This document shows positions 18,840 to 27,529 of a DNA stretch of 64,000 nucleotides, in pieces; positions within the stretch are counted from its first letter, which is position 1; every line of letters starts with the position of its first letter. Source of the DNA: Pedobacter endophyticus. Lineage in GTDB: Bacteria > Bacteroidota > Bacteroidia > Sphingobacteriales > Sphingobacteriaceae. Both the position numbers and the translations under genes were made by a program. The notes under the pieces are model-generated. The model saw only the letters and a list, made by a program, of their open reading frames with translations, searched no databases and was not told the DNA's origin. The stretch covers positions 4,340,001-4,404,000 of the forward strand of contig NZ_CP064939.1 of assembly GCF_015679185.1 (NCBI RefSeq), in the 5' to 3' direction.

Positions 18840-18941
18840 CACTTCGTGAGTCATTTTTTTATTTGCCGTATGGTGTATATAAACTTACAGCTGAAAGAAA
18901 AATACACAGTAGGGGATCGATACCTTCGTATATTGAGACAA
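18840..18941 (+). repeat. Interspersed repeat with core (copy A)
   Basis: The divergent left unit CACTTCGTGAGTCA is followed by ATTTGCCGTA, AAACTTACAGCTGAAAGAAA, CAGTAGGGGATCGATACC and the right unit TTCGTATATTGAGACAA. It lies 75 bp after the VOC gene. Confidence 0.75.
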
Positions 18942-19572
18942 ATATTTATTATATTCTCATAGAGAAATATCTAAACGCTTTCTCTTTTTATCTATAGAAC
19001 TAAAACCTCTTTTTTAGACTTTTTTATATTGATGGTAATAGTACCAAAAATTAAGGAGTGTAGCAGCTGATAGGAAAAAAACATAATAATTTTCTTTCAG
19101 TACATATTATTATAATTGATATGATAAACAACAGTGAATTCAATATAAGAAAAAACAACTTCATAATGGCTTTATTTTTTGGCTGCTATTAGTTAATATT
19201 TTGATTTTAATTTGTAAACATTTAGATATCTATTGAGGTGCATAAATAGAATTAACCAAATCGATTATCAATAACGAAGATGCTATGTTGTTTTGCGAAC
19301 GAAAGTTTCTGTTGATTTGCGCATAATTAGCTTGCTGGGATTTTTATTCTTTTTAACTTGAGTGCTCTAATAGGTTTTAGCTAACGCATAGTTTATGTTC
19401 GTTTTTTGAGACGAAAAATATAATTACAAATTGCTCAATCTATCACAAATCCACTGTTTTTTGATAACAATCAGAACTGTCGACAATGGTAACTGCAATT
19501 AAAATCCTTGCTTTAATATTGTTTATTATAAATTTTACTCAAAACATTATGCAGAAGAAGTCGAATACAATA
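18942..19572. other. Gene-free stretch with one short repeat
   Basis: About 630 bp of very AT-rich sequence with no credible open frame. Its only recognisable content is the short repeat at 19398-19467. The position at the 3' side of both flanking units suggests it holds no promoter for them. Confidence 0.5.
19398..19467 (+). repeat. Interspersed repeat, short form
   Basis: TTCGTTTTTTGAGACGAA, then about 30 bp, then CTATCACAAATCCACTG and TTTTTTGATAACAA. The core module is absent. Confidence 0.65.
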
Positions 19573-20676
19573 TTAAGCGGATGGCATCATGAAAGTAAAA
19601 CATGTCTCATGTAGACCGGAACTCGCGGTTAATGTTCCATTATGTGCTATGGCTATTTGTGAAGCGATATATAGACCAAGTCCTAAGCCCTGCTGGCTGG
19701 GTGACGTTGCCTCTCTGGTGAAAGGCTCGAACAAATCCTTTAGCGTGTTTTCCGGTATCGGACTTCCACCATTCGAAATCTTCAATATAAATTTACCGTT
19801 TTCGAGCTTAGCAATGATAGTTACCGGATCACTAGCTGCACCATGGGTAATGGCGTTGGCCAGCAGGTTTGATAAAAGTTGAGAAATGCGATTACCATCA
19901 CACAGGATATTATCTTCTATCTGAAAATCAGTAATCACATCCCGGGCGGGAAATTTTATGGTCAGTTCCTCCACGATATGTCGTAGTATTGGCTCAAGTA
20001 ACACCTCTTTTCTTTCAAGAGAAATTCCCGCACCCATACGCACTCTCGCGAAGTCCATTACGTTTGTGATAAGTTCCTCCATACGCGAGGTACTTCTTTC
20101 AATAGTCGCCAAGATTGATTTTTCCCGGTCAGATTGTGCAGAACGTTTCAAAAGGGAAGTGCCAGATTTTATTGCCCCAAGCGGATTTCGAAGATCGTGA
20201 CCCAGTACAGCAATAAACTGTTCCCTTAATGTAGCAAACTCACGCTCCTCTTTCAGAGTGTTTTCACCAGAATAGATAGAATGGCGCAAATTTTCCTCAT
20301 ATAGGTTTCTTTCCGTCGCGCGGTAAAAGTTCATGCGCATGAAACTTATTTTGCCATCGACGCTTTTCCTTTCATATGCATTCATTAATACTTTAAGCTT
20401 ACTTCCATCCAAAGCCAATAACTCAACGGAAACCTCTTCAAATGCCCCATTTAATTTCAATAGGGGTAAAAGGTGGGTTTCATAGAACATTCTGCTTCCT
20501 ACTGTTAAGAATGATGAAACACGTTTTCCAAGGACTTCCTCCATTTCACACCCAAGCCATTCAAGCATCTTGGAATTAGCACTCCTTATTCTTCCGTTTT
20601 GATCTGTGGAGAAGTATCCGGATAAAGAATTTTCAAGAAAATCCTCGTAATCATGCTCATTTGATATTAAATCCAT
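19573..20676 (-). CDS. PAS-domain sensor histidine kinase
   Basis: This 367-aa soluble protein has an N-terminal PAS domain (about 12-125, YFSTDQNGRIRSANSKMLEW; MLEWLGCEMEEVLGKRV). A HisKA domain follows with phospho-acceptor H160 in FIAVLGHDLRNPLGAI, then an HATPase domain (about 255-365) with N-box LLSNLLANAITHG and G-box GLGLGLYIASQIA. No receiver domain or response-regulator gene is next to it. It lies 14 bp downstream of an RsbQ-like hydrolase on the same strand, so the two are almost certainly one operon. The hydrolase product or the hydrolase itself may be what the PAS domain reads. Confidence 0.85.
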   Translation of the reverse strand: MDLISNEHDYEDFLENSLSGYFSTDQNGRIRSANSKMLEWLGCEMEEVLGKRVSSFLTVGSRMFYETHLLPLLKLNGAFEEVSVELLALDGSKLKVLMNAYERKSVDGKISFMRMNFYRATERNLYEENLRHSIYSGENTLKEEREFATLREQFIAVLGHDLRNPLGAIKSGTSLLKRSAQSDREKSILATIERSTSRMEELITNVMDFARVRMGAGISLERKEVLLEPILRHIVEELTIKFPARDVITDFQIEDNILCDGNRISQLLSNLLANAITHGAASDPVTIIAKLENGKFILKISNGGSPIPENTLKDLFEPFTREATSPSQQGLGLGLYIASQIAIAHNGTLTASSGLHETCFTFMMPSA

Positions 20677-20690
20677 GTGAGGTGTCTGGC

Positions 20691-21485
20691 TTAGTTATTA
20701 AGAAAATTCAGAATCGCAGCTGTGGTTTCCTTGGGGGCACTCATGTGTGGACAATGACCGGTTGCTTCAAGAATAACAAGATGGCTATTATCCATCTGCT
20801 CATGCATATACTGACCAACTTCAACAGGAGCTATTATGTCATCAGAGCATTGCAGTATCAGGGATGGGGTTTTGCACTGCGGTAACAAAGCTCTGCTGTC
20901 CGTGAGAAAGGTTACCCTAGCAAATTGCCTGGCGATCGTTGGGTCTGTACTGCAAAAACTATTGGTAAGTTCCTCGCCAAGTTCAGCCCTATCTGAATTT
21001 GCCATTATGAGCGGGGCCATGGTCATTGACCATCCGAGGTGGTTTTCGTCAAGGGACTGCAAGAGTTCTTCTATTTCCATCCGGCTGAAGCCTCCGATAT
21101 AATCTCTATCATTAATATATGAGGGAGAGGGGGAAACCAGAATTAAGGATTTAAATAGTGTCGGCTCTTTTTCTGCCGCCATGATTCCCATCATAGCACT
21201 TACTGAATGTCCAACAAAGATTACCTCTTTTAATTCCAGGGTATTGGCTATATTTATAATATCTTCGACATAGCCGTTTATATCTTGGTACTTCACCGGG
21301 TCATAAGCGTTAAGATCAGACTGTCCAGCGCCAACATGATCAAATAAGATTAGTTGATGTGTTTCTTCAAACGCTTTGGTTATAAATCTCCACATGTTCT
21401 GGTCACAACCAAATCCATGGGCGAACATCATTGTCGATGTCCCTTTACCTCTTATATTAACGTTGTTTGTTTTGAATATACTCAT
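20691..21485 (-). CDS. RsbQ-like alpha/beta hydrolase
   Basis: This 264-aa protein closely resembles Bacillus RsbQ and the plant D14/KAI2 receptor fold. It has FAHGFGCDQNMWRFI near the start, DHVGAGQSDL, nucleophile S94 in VGHSVSAMMG, FCSTDPTIARQFAR in the lid-following region, D216 in LQCSDDIIAP and H244 in TGHCPHMS. RsbQ hydrolyses or binds a small hydrophobic ligand and passes a signal to the PAS domain of RsbP, an energy-stress phosphatase. Here the partner gene encodes a PAS histidine kinase instead of a PP2C phosphatase. Family assignment rests on recognised motifs; the signalling role is inferred from the pairing. Confidence 0.85.
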   Translation of the reverse strand: MSIFKTNNVNIRGKGTSTMMFAHGFGCDQNMWRFITKAFEETHQLILFDHVGAGQSDLNAYDPVKYQDINGYVEDIINIANTLELKEVIFVGHSVSAMMGIMAAEKEPTLFKSLILVSPSPSYINDRDYIGGFSRMEIEELLQSLDENHLGWSMTMAPLIMANSDRAELGEELTNSFCSTDPTIARQFARVTFLTDSRALLPQCKTPSLILQCSDDIIAPVEVGQYMHEQMDNSHLVILEATGHCPHMSAPKETTAAILNFLNN

Positions 21486-21718
21486 TTACGGCTTGACGGC
21501 TATATTAAACAGCAGAATATGAGTTATACTCCGGGTTAACATAGAAAGCAGTAAAATTACGATTTATTCATTATAATATGTAGTTCTATTAATTTGATGT
21601 TTTACGCTTTTAATGCGCTGTTTATAATCCGGTTACAATTCGTTAAATTAACAAGAATAAATTGATTTCTTGTTTTTTGAAATTAGTATGTTTCATAAAT
21701 TATTTGCGATATTGTATC

Positions 21719-22033
21719 ATGGATATCTCAGAGATCTTGATTGAACAATATAAAGAATTTTGTATAGATACAGTTGCTATTTTTTTAGATAGACTTGATA
21801 AGTTCGAACCGGGTTCCATTTTTGAAATGGAATCCCACCTTGCACTATTCACCGCCAGTCTCGAAGGATTAAGACTATGCTTTTCTCAAGAGACTGAAAG
21901 AATTTTGATTTTGGCCAATCACATGACTGTTATTAAAATAAAGATGCTGAAGTACAGCATCGGTCTAATTACACAAAGATTCTTGCAATGTTTTATTTTA
22001 GATAAAGGTTGTAGCGCTCCAATACTAATTTAA
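21719..22033 (+). CDS. Small hypothetical helical protein
   Basis: An ATG at 21719 gives 104 residues starting MDISEILIEQYKEFCIDTVA; the frame is open 57 bp further upstream, but that part is cysteine- and phenylalanine-rich and unlikely to be translated. The protein is amphipathic and helical with no known domain. It is divergent from the RsbQ-like operon and ends 54 bp before repeat copy B. Confidence 0.4.
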   Translation: MDISEILIEQYKEFCIDTVAIFLDRLDKFEPGSIFEMESHLALFTASLEGLRLCFSQETERILILANHMTVIKIKMLKYSIGLITQRFLQCFILDKGCSAPILI

Positions 22034-22087
22034 AATCAATATTCACTACTTATCAATTACAAACGATACCTGAAATCATTATTCCCT

Positions 22088-22242
22088 CATTTTGTGAGAT
22101 AATTTTTCTCTTTGCCGTAATTGGTGCAATTAAATTTACAGCTGAAAGAAAGATATACTGTGAGGGATGAATACTTTCGTTTTGTGAGACTAATTTAAAG
22201 GCGAATCTGAATACCTATCAAAAATTCACCGTTTTTTGATAA
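22088..22242 (+). repeat. Interspersed repeat with core and hairpin module (copy B)
   Basis: ATTCCCT (just before) is followed by CATTTTGTGAGATAA, CTCTTTGCCGTAATTGGTGC, TTACAGCTGAAAGAAAGATA, GAGGGATGAATAC and TTCGTTTTGTGAGACTAA. The copy ends with CCTATCAAAAATTCACCG and TTTTTTGATAA, an inverted repeat. The ATTCCCT word also starts the long module of other copies, as if that module had been deleted here. Confidence 0.85.
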
Positions 22243-22375
22243 GTTTGAATAGGTGTAACATTAGCAGAAATATTGATTTTTTATAAATTAAATTCAATCG
22301 TTAAATAATAATTTTACATTATGCTTTACTAACCATTCCCTTAATAATCCGAATTACAAAATAATAAACTCCATT

Positions 22376-22792
22376 ATGACTAATACCACCTTAACACAAA
22401 AAGTTGTTAACCTGTTTCTTCAGTCTCTAAGCCAACGAGATTTAAAAAATCTGATTCAAATGTTTGCAGAAGACATTGATTGGAATATCCCCGGAGATAA
22501 AGATTTAGCACCTTGGTTAGGGAAACGTAGCAGTCGGGATGAAGTTGAAGAATTCTATGAATTGCTTTGGAAAAATACAGTACCAAAATCTGCGAAAGTC
22601 AACAATATCATGGTGAACAATAGCACGGCAATTGTATCAGGTGAGTTTTCCACTATAATGCTCAAAACAAATAAGGTTGTTGACTCAATGTTTTTTATAG
22701 AAATTAGTGTTGAAAATAGTTTAATCGTGAAATACAGGCTTTTAGAAGACAGTTATGCCGTTTCATTATCATTAAAAGAAGATCAACGATAA
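22376..22792 (+). CDS. SnoaL-like (NTF2-fold) protein
   Basis: This 138-aa protein has the SnoaL/NTF2 cone-fold pattern: a helical start (VNLFLQSLSQRDLKNLIQMF), FAEDIDWNIPGDKDL, then beta strands ending IEISVENSLIVKYRLLEDSY. Members include small-molecule isomerases and ligand-binding proteins, and the substrate is not evident. It heads a run of plus-strand genes up to 25358. Confidence 0.7.
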   Translation: MTNTTLTQKVVNLFLQSLSQRDLKNLIQMFAEDIDWNIPGDKDLAPWLGKRSSRDEVEEFYELLWKNTVPKSAKVNNIMVNNSTAIVSGEFSTIMLKTNKVVDSMFFIEISVENSLIVKYRLLEDSYAVSLSLKEDQR

Positions 22793-22888
22793 CACATATC
22801 AGGAACCATGAGCTCCTAAAAAATCCTGTGCCATGAGGAAATTGATTTATATTATAGCGCTATTTTAATAAAAACACAATTTTAAAGA

Positions 22889-23476
22889 ATGATTGACTTC
22901 ATAAATAGTTTAAATTCTCTTTCGCCACTAAGAACCGTAGCTGTTGATGACTTGAAGTCGGAAATCAATAATAAATCATATAAGAGAGGAGATTTTATAC
23001 TAAATTCTGGCAGGGTTTGCAGGCGATTATATTTTTTAAATAGCGGCTTACTAAAGTTGTCTTCTCAGAAATATGGAAATGAATTTATTATGCGTTTTTT
23101 TTCTGAAAATTCGATATTTACAGGACTTGACAGTTATATCACACAAGCGAAGTCCGAATATTCAATTATCACATTGGAACCGACAATGGTTTCATATATT
23201 TCACATTCAAAAATGGAATTTCTTTGTCAAAAGCATCACTGCATAGAAACAGCATTTAGAAAATTTATGTCTATCGCTTCGATAAACATGTTGAAAAGAA
23301 TAAGTGAAATGCTTGAAGAAAATGCCACAACAAGTTATAATAATTTTCTAAATACTAATGCATCAATTCTGCAGCGCATTAGTCTGGGTGACTTAGCAAG
23401 TTACCTTGGAATTACACAAGTTTCACTCAGTAGAATAAGATCAAAAAAATCGATTTTATCATTTGATAAAAAATAG
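22889..23476 (+). CDS. Crp/Fnr family transcriptional regulator
   Basis: This 195-aa protein has an N-terminal cyclic-nucleotide-binding-type barrel (about 20-110; YKRGDFILNSGRVCRRLYFL; FFSENSIFTGLDSYI) and a C-terminal winged helix (ISLGDLASYLGITQVSLSRI, about 165-184). There are no cysteines placed as in Fnr, so it is one of the many Bacteroidota Crp-like regulators of unknown ligand. It is followed 40 bp later by an unknown gene often of this size beside such regulators, suggesting local control. Confidence 0.8.
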   Translation: MIDFINSLNSLSPLRTVAVDDLKSEINNKSYKRGDFILNSGRVCRRLYFLNSGLLKLSSQKYGNEFIMRFFSENSIFTGLDSYITQAKSEYSIITLEPTMVSYISHSKMEFLCQKHHCIETAFRKFMSIASINMLKRISEMLEENATTSYNNFLNTNASILQRISLGDLASYLGITQVSLSRIRSKKSILSFDKK

Positions 23477-23516
23477 GTGCCTTCCTTTCGATTACCTTGC
23501 TTAAAAAAGTAAAGCA

Positions 23517-24275
23517 ATGCAAGACAATTTAAAAGTCGTTAACAAACACTTACAATTTAAAAAGGTAGCACTGACCGAACCAACATCAAATTTCTACCTT
23601 CACATTGCAGCAGAAGTAGATCAATTCTGGATTCCTGTTTTTTTAACTACAGGTTCAAGGAAGAAAAGACTTATTGACAATGCTAAACAATGGTGTAGAG
23701 AATTAAAGAAGGACCATGAAGTTGTAAGTGCGGATGTTTTTAAAGCTATCCTCATTCCACCTGGCATAGGAAAATTTCTGAAAGAACAGTTAGGGAGAGT
23801 TCAGATAGCTAAATACGACTTTGCTATCTTGATTGAAACTGCATCTTTGCAAAAAGCAGAAGACATTAAGAATACTGCAGATTATAACCACATATTAGGG
23901 GAAATAAAAAACATATCCAGAAACACTCATATGACAACTGCTACCAATATAAGACATATAAACCCAGTAGATCACCAAAAGCAAGGTGTATTTTTATTTA
24001 ATTATTTTCTAGCCAACAGTTTGCAGAAAAATCTTAGTATTTGGGAATATACCGCAGGTTGGTTTCAAGAAGAAACTGGACTTTATAATTCGACTGTGTT
24101 ACTGCCAATAGACCAGAGAAATTCAGAATACACAATCATAAATCACTGCCGTTGGAACAAAATAAGCGATATTCTCCCTTCTTTGATTTTTAAGAAGTCA
24201 TTTCATTCATACGTTCTTGACAATTTTTACGCTAACGAAGTTGCTGCAATGCCAATACTTTATAAACTAGCATAA
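23517..24275 (+). CDS. Hypothetical protein, 252 aa
   Basis: A soluble protein with no recognised domain. It has several beta-alpha segments with YDFAILIETASLQKAEDI in the middle and NHCRWNKISDILPSLIF near the end. The open frame is clean, starts 40 bp after the Crp-like gene and ends 53 bp before the DUF4180 gene, consistent with one transcript. Confidence 0.55.
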   Translation: MQDNLKVVNKHLQFKKVALTEPTSNFYLHIAAEVDQFWIPVFLTTGSRKKRLIDNAKQWCRELKKDHEVVSADVFKAILIPPGIGKFLKEQLGRVQIAKYDFAILIETASLQKAEDIKNTADYNHILGEIKNISRNTHMTTATNIRHINPVDHQKQGVFLFNYFLANSLQKNLSIWEYTAGWFQEETGLYNSTVLLPIDQRNSEYTIINHCRWNKISDILPSLIFKKSFHSYVLDNFYANEVAAMPILYKLA

Positions 24276-24328
24276 TAGGTAATAATACATTCCCACATAG
24301 CAATCAACTTTACAAAAAAGATAAAAAA

Positions 24329-24682
24329 ATGAAAATTAAATCTCATCATATTAACGACGAAAAAATTGCTGAAGTAATTTCGGAAGAGACTATCATCAAC
24401 AAAGCCGAAGACGGGTTAGACCTGTTAGGAAATTTATACTATCAAGGTTTCGACAAGATTGTAATAAACGAAAAGAACATTACTTCAAAATTTTTTAGCT
24501 TGAACAATGGAATTGCTGGAGAAATTCTTCAAAAATTTTCAAATTATCGTGTTCGATTAGCTATCGTAGGCGACTTCTCTAAATTCAACAGTAAAAGTTT
24601 AACTGACTTCATTTATGAAAGTAACAAAGCAAAGAACATCAACTTTGTTAGTTCTACGAAAGAAGCAATAAATGTTCTTTAA
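24329..24682 (+). CDS. DUF4180 domain protein
   Basis: All 117 residues match the DUF4180 pattern: IAEVISEETIINKAEDGLDL, then YYQGFDKIVINEKNI, ITSKFFSLNNGIAGEILQKF, and the closing RVRLAIVGDFSKFNSKSLTD. The biochemical role of this small alpha/beta family is not known. It is situated directly before an FGE-like gene, with the stop overlapping that gene's longest frame. Confidence 0.75.
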   Translation: MKIKSHHINDEKIAEVISEETIINKAEDGLDLLGNLYYQGFDKIVINEKNITSKFFSLNNGIAGEILQKFSNYRVRLAIVGDFSKFNSKSLTDFIYESNKAKNINFVSSTKEAINVL

Positions 24683-24686
24683 GATC

Positions 24687-25358
24687 ATGAATGCGACTAT
24701 TATAAAACAAATGGTTGAGATACCCAAAGGAACAATTCAATTACGAGATGACAGAATTAAAGAGAGATGGACTGTCGAAATTGAGTCTTTTTTACTTTTA
24801 AAATTTCAAGTAACACAGGATTTATATTTTGAAATAACCAATGAAAATCCAAGTACTTTTAAGGGTGATCGTCTGCCAGTTGAAACTGTGACTTTTAAAG
24901 AAGCTGTGACTTTTTGCAATAAACTTTCGGAGCGGAACAGCTTAACACCTTGTTATGTTGTTCAAACTGGTAACGAAGAAATAATCTTTGATAAATCAGC
25001 GAATGGATTTCGTTTACCAACAGAGGCGGAATGGGAATATGCCTGCAAAGCAGGGACCACAGGGATTAGATACGGTGAGTTGGAATTGATTGCTTGGTAT
25101 AAAGATAATTCGGAAAACAGAACACATAGCGTTGGACAAAAGATGCCAAATGAGTGGGGACTTTATGATATGTTTGGGAACGTTTGGGAATGGTGTTCAG
25201 ACCTATACGACACAGAAGTTTATGGTTCTTACCGTATTTTTCGCGGGGGCGGTTTTTGCGATGTCGAAAGAAGCGTAATGGCAACGACACGCAGAAGAAG
25301 TCACCCATTAAAATTTAAGATTGACGACCTTGGATTTAGAATTGCTAAAAACAAATAG
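24687..25358 (+). CDS. Formylglycine-generating-enzyme-like (SUMF1/EgtB/PvdO fold) protein
   Basis: The ATG at 24687 gives 223 residues starting MNATIIKQMVEIPKGTIQLR; an upstream ATG at 24672 would overlap the DUF4180 gene by 11 bases. The fold signature is clear: VEIPKGTI, FQVTQDLYFEITNENPSTFK, NGFRLPTEAEWEYACKAGTT, WGLYDMFGNVWEWCSD, FRGGGFCD and DDLGFRIAKN. Family members oxidise sulfatase cysteines, make C-S bonds or act as structural variants. No sulfatase is nearby, so the substrate is unknown. Confidence 0.8.
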   Translation: MNATIIKQMVEIPKGTIQLRDDRIKERWTVEIESFLLLKFQVTQDLYFEITNENPSTFKGDRLPVETVTFKEAVTFCNKLSERNSLTPCYVVQTGNEEIIFDKSANGFRLPTEAEWEYACKAGTTGIRYGELELIAWYKDNSENRTHSVGQKMPNEWGLYDMFGNVWEWCSDLYDTEVYGSYRIFRGGGFCDVERSVMATTRRRSHPLKFKIDDLGFRIAKNK

Positions 25359-25412
25359 CAAAGAACAACGGCAATCTAACAAGCTTTTGTCACACAAGCT
25401 GGAATTCCCAAT

Positions 25413-25614
25413 ATTCCCTACTTTTTTAATAAGTTTCAGAAGGTAGGGCTTGAGAATATTATAGTAAGCAGTGTCGCCAACTATTGTCCTAAAGTACTCC
25501 GCTATTTTCCTATTTTATCATAAACTCATTTCATTAATCAAATTTAATTTTTATTTTTTGATAATGAGTGAATGGTAATTTATAATAGCAAATTAATATT
25601 CGTTTTTTTGATAA
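25413..25614 (+). repeat. Long repeat module (copy 1) fused to a repeat end
   Basis: It starts ATTCCCT and contains TTTAATAAGTTTCAG, AGGTAGGGCTTGAGAAT, TATCATAAACTCATTTCATT, AATGAGTGAATGGTAATTTA and TAATAGCAAATTAATA. It ends TTCGTTTTTTTGATAATTG, where the left unit and the hairpin end are joined through their T-runs, as if the core had been deleted. It shares about 190 bp with 28914-29105 and 33171-33366. Confidence 0.8.
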
Positions 25615-25708
25615 TTGTTTACTCAAGAACTAAGGCAAATTCAAAACTGCCTCGTTGAATGATTAATTTTAATTTCGGCAGGCACACCAGTCAAATGGTT
25701 TTAAAGCT

Positions 25709-26188
25709 TTACTGTTTTTTAAACTCTACCTCCATAACTGCTCTCCGGATAACTCCAGGCTGTTCATCTGGTACTTTACGCTCTCTGAACCACTTCATGT
25801 CAGTTTTGTTAAGTAAAGTAATATCATAATCTTCTCCACCATCAATAACTATTTTTGAACGACCATCTGCACCGACTGATGGCATGTAAGAAAAGTTCTT
25901 CTCTCCACGGTAGTCAGAGAGGTAAAAGATATCGTTTTCCCGGAAATCATACACTGGAATTGGTTTTGTTCCTGAAATGTCCTCCTGGCGAACAACTTTC
26001 CCAGCGACATCATATTCCGTGGTTAAACCTTTGATTAAAAGCCACTTACCGGCTAATTTAGTTTTTAGAGAACTAACTGATTCATGTTGGTCATCCTCGG
26101 CACTTTTCTTTTTACAGGCCGAAAGCATTAAAGATGATATTGCAAGCAGCATTAAAAGACCCAGTATTTTTCGTAATCTTCTTTCCAT
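25709..26188 (-). CDS. Lipoprotein with lipocalin-like domain
   Basis: The ATG at 26188 gives 159 residues with a lipoprotein signal (MERRLRKILGLLMLLAISSL, then MLSACKKK), so the cysteine in LSAC is the likely lipidated residue. A short linker precedes a beta-rich domain starting LKTKLAGKWLLIKGL, the GxW start typical of lipocalin-like proteins. The longer frame upstream begins at a TTG inside a repeat fragment and is rejected. It is monocistronic. The ligand is unknown. Confidence 0.65.
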   Translation of the reverse strand: MERRLRKILGLLMLLAISSLMLSACKKKSAEDDQHESVSSLKTKLAGKWLLIKGLTTEYDVAGKVVRQEDISGTKPIPVYDFRENDIFYLSDYRGEKNFSYMPSVGADGRSKIVIDGGEDYDITLLNKTDMKWFRERKVPDEQPGVIRRAVMEVEFKKQ

Positions 26189-26246
26189 GTCCTTTATTCG
26201 TATTATAAACTCTAAACATTTACTGTGAACAATTGTTGGCTTTATT

Positions 26247-26269
26247 AAAATTTCACCGTTTTTTGATAA
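26247..26269 (+). repeat. Repeat fragment (hairpin module only)
   Basis: AAATTTCACCG followed by TTTTTTGATAAC matches the right half of the hairpin module of copies B and D. It lies in the 5' region of the lipoprotein gene, in the same + orientation as the other copies. Confidence 0.45.
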
Positions 26270-26517
26270 CAAAGTAGAAACGACTTTTATTGATGTAATA
26301 AAACTAGTTACGCTTTAAGAACATTGTGTAATGATTAAATAAGTTATTACGATACACACTATTCCAGAAAAGATAGAAGTTATATATTTATAGTGAGAAA
26401 TCCCGCTTTTACTTACAATACTTAGCTAGATTTTAGCAAAAAAATAGGCTCACATTTCAATATATAGGCTGATTGTTATTCAGTGGGCTTATTAAACATT
26501 TAATTGTTTTGAACATT

Positions 26518-27432
26518 TTAGTTGAATGATGCCCTAAAGACCATTGGCGACATATCCGTTTTCACTTTAAATAGTTTACTAAAGGACTGAGGATGCTCAA
26601 AGCCAAGCGCGTAAGCTATTTCACTTACAGATAGATTAGTTGTTGACAGCTTTTCCTTACCCAAGTCAATCATTCTGTCTTGAATCAATTGTTTAGTGCT
26701 TTGTCCTGTTAGAAGGTGAAGGAGCCTGCTTAAGTAATTGGCTGAAATATTTAGGTTCTCGGCGACGTATTGAACTGTGGGAATTCCTTTAGTGATTAAG
26801 GCGTCCGAGGCGAAATATTCTGCAAGCAGAGCTTCCGTTTGGTCTAAAATTTTATGGTTATTTTTTTTTCGGGTGATAAACTGGCGCTGATAAAATCGTT
26901 CGGAGTAAGTGAGCAGCACTTCAATTTGTGCAACTATTACATCCTGACTAAAATAATCTATATTGGTATTATACTCCTGTTCGATTTTTTGGATAATATC
27001 GATCACCAAAATTTCTTCCTTTTCAGAAAGGTGTAATGCTTCATTTACGTTGTAAGAAAAGTATTCATATTTTTTGATTTTTCCAGCCAAAGACGTGTTC
27101 CAAAGAAAATCTGGATGGATGAGCAATAACCATCCGGTATGTTGAAAATCCTCTTTGTTGCCTGGCTGAAAAGATAGCACCTGTTTGGGTGCCATAAAGT
27201 GCATTACACCTTCATCAAAATCAAGGTTCTGTTGTCCATACTTTAATTTTGAAATATTATTCTTTTTTAAAGCAATTGAATAAAAGTGATGGATAATGCT
27301 TCTCGGCATACTGCTTGGGTGCGATTTAATGTCTTCGAATTTCACAACGCTGATCAATGGGTGTTGAGGTTTACCTAACCCCATGAAATGGTGGTAATCC
27401 GCTATAGTTTTGATTTGATTTGCTGTCGTCAT
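26518..27432 (-). CDS. AraC family transcriptional regulator
   Basis: The ATG at 27432 gives 304 residues beginning MTTANQIKTIADYHHFMGLG, which aligns with the start of the paralogue at 55461. An N-terminal cupin-like sensing domain spans about 15-170. The C-terminal AraC double helix-turn-helix spans about 205-304: YVAENLNISANYLSRLLHLL, then LSVSEIAYALGFEHPQSFSK. The SDR gene upstream on the same strand (stop 98 bp away) is the likely target. Confidence 0.85.
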   Translation of the reverse strand: MTTANQIKTIADYHHFMGLGKPQHPLISVVKFEDIKSHPSSMPRSIIHHFYSIALKKNNISKLKYGQQNLDFDEGVMHFMAPKQVLSFQPGNKEDFQHTGWLLLIHPDFLWNTSLAGKIKKYEYFSYNVNEALHLSEKEEILVIDIIQKIEQEYNTNIDYFSQDVIVAQIEVLLTYSERFYQRQFITRKKNNHKILDQTEALLAEYFASDALITKGIPTVQYVAENLNISANYLSRLLHLLTGQSTKQLIQDRMIDLGKEKLSTTNLSVSEIAYALGFEHPQSFSKLFKVKTDMSPMVFRASFN

Positions 27433-27529
27433 GATAAGATAACTATTAATATGAGCACTCATTTAGCAGATACAACTACTGAAAAATAAAACCGTCAACA
27501 TCTATTCAGATAGTGTTCAGCCCGCCAGG

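Noticed and set aside
18803..18997. 64-codon open frame after the VOC gene
   Set aside because: Most of it is a translation of repeat copy A (AAACTTACAGCTGAAAGAAA is read as KLTAERK), so it is not a gene.
22088..22190. CRISPR-like direct repeats with spacer
   Set aside because: The unit occurs twice around each core, but the core is conserved between loci, unlike spacers, and there are no cas genes.
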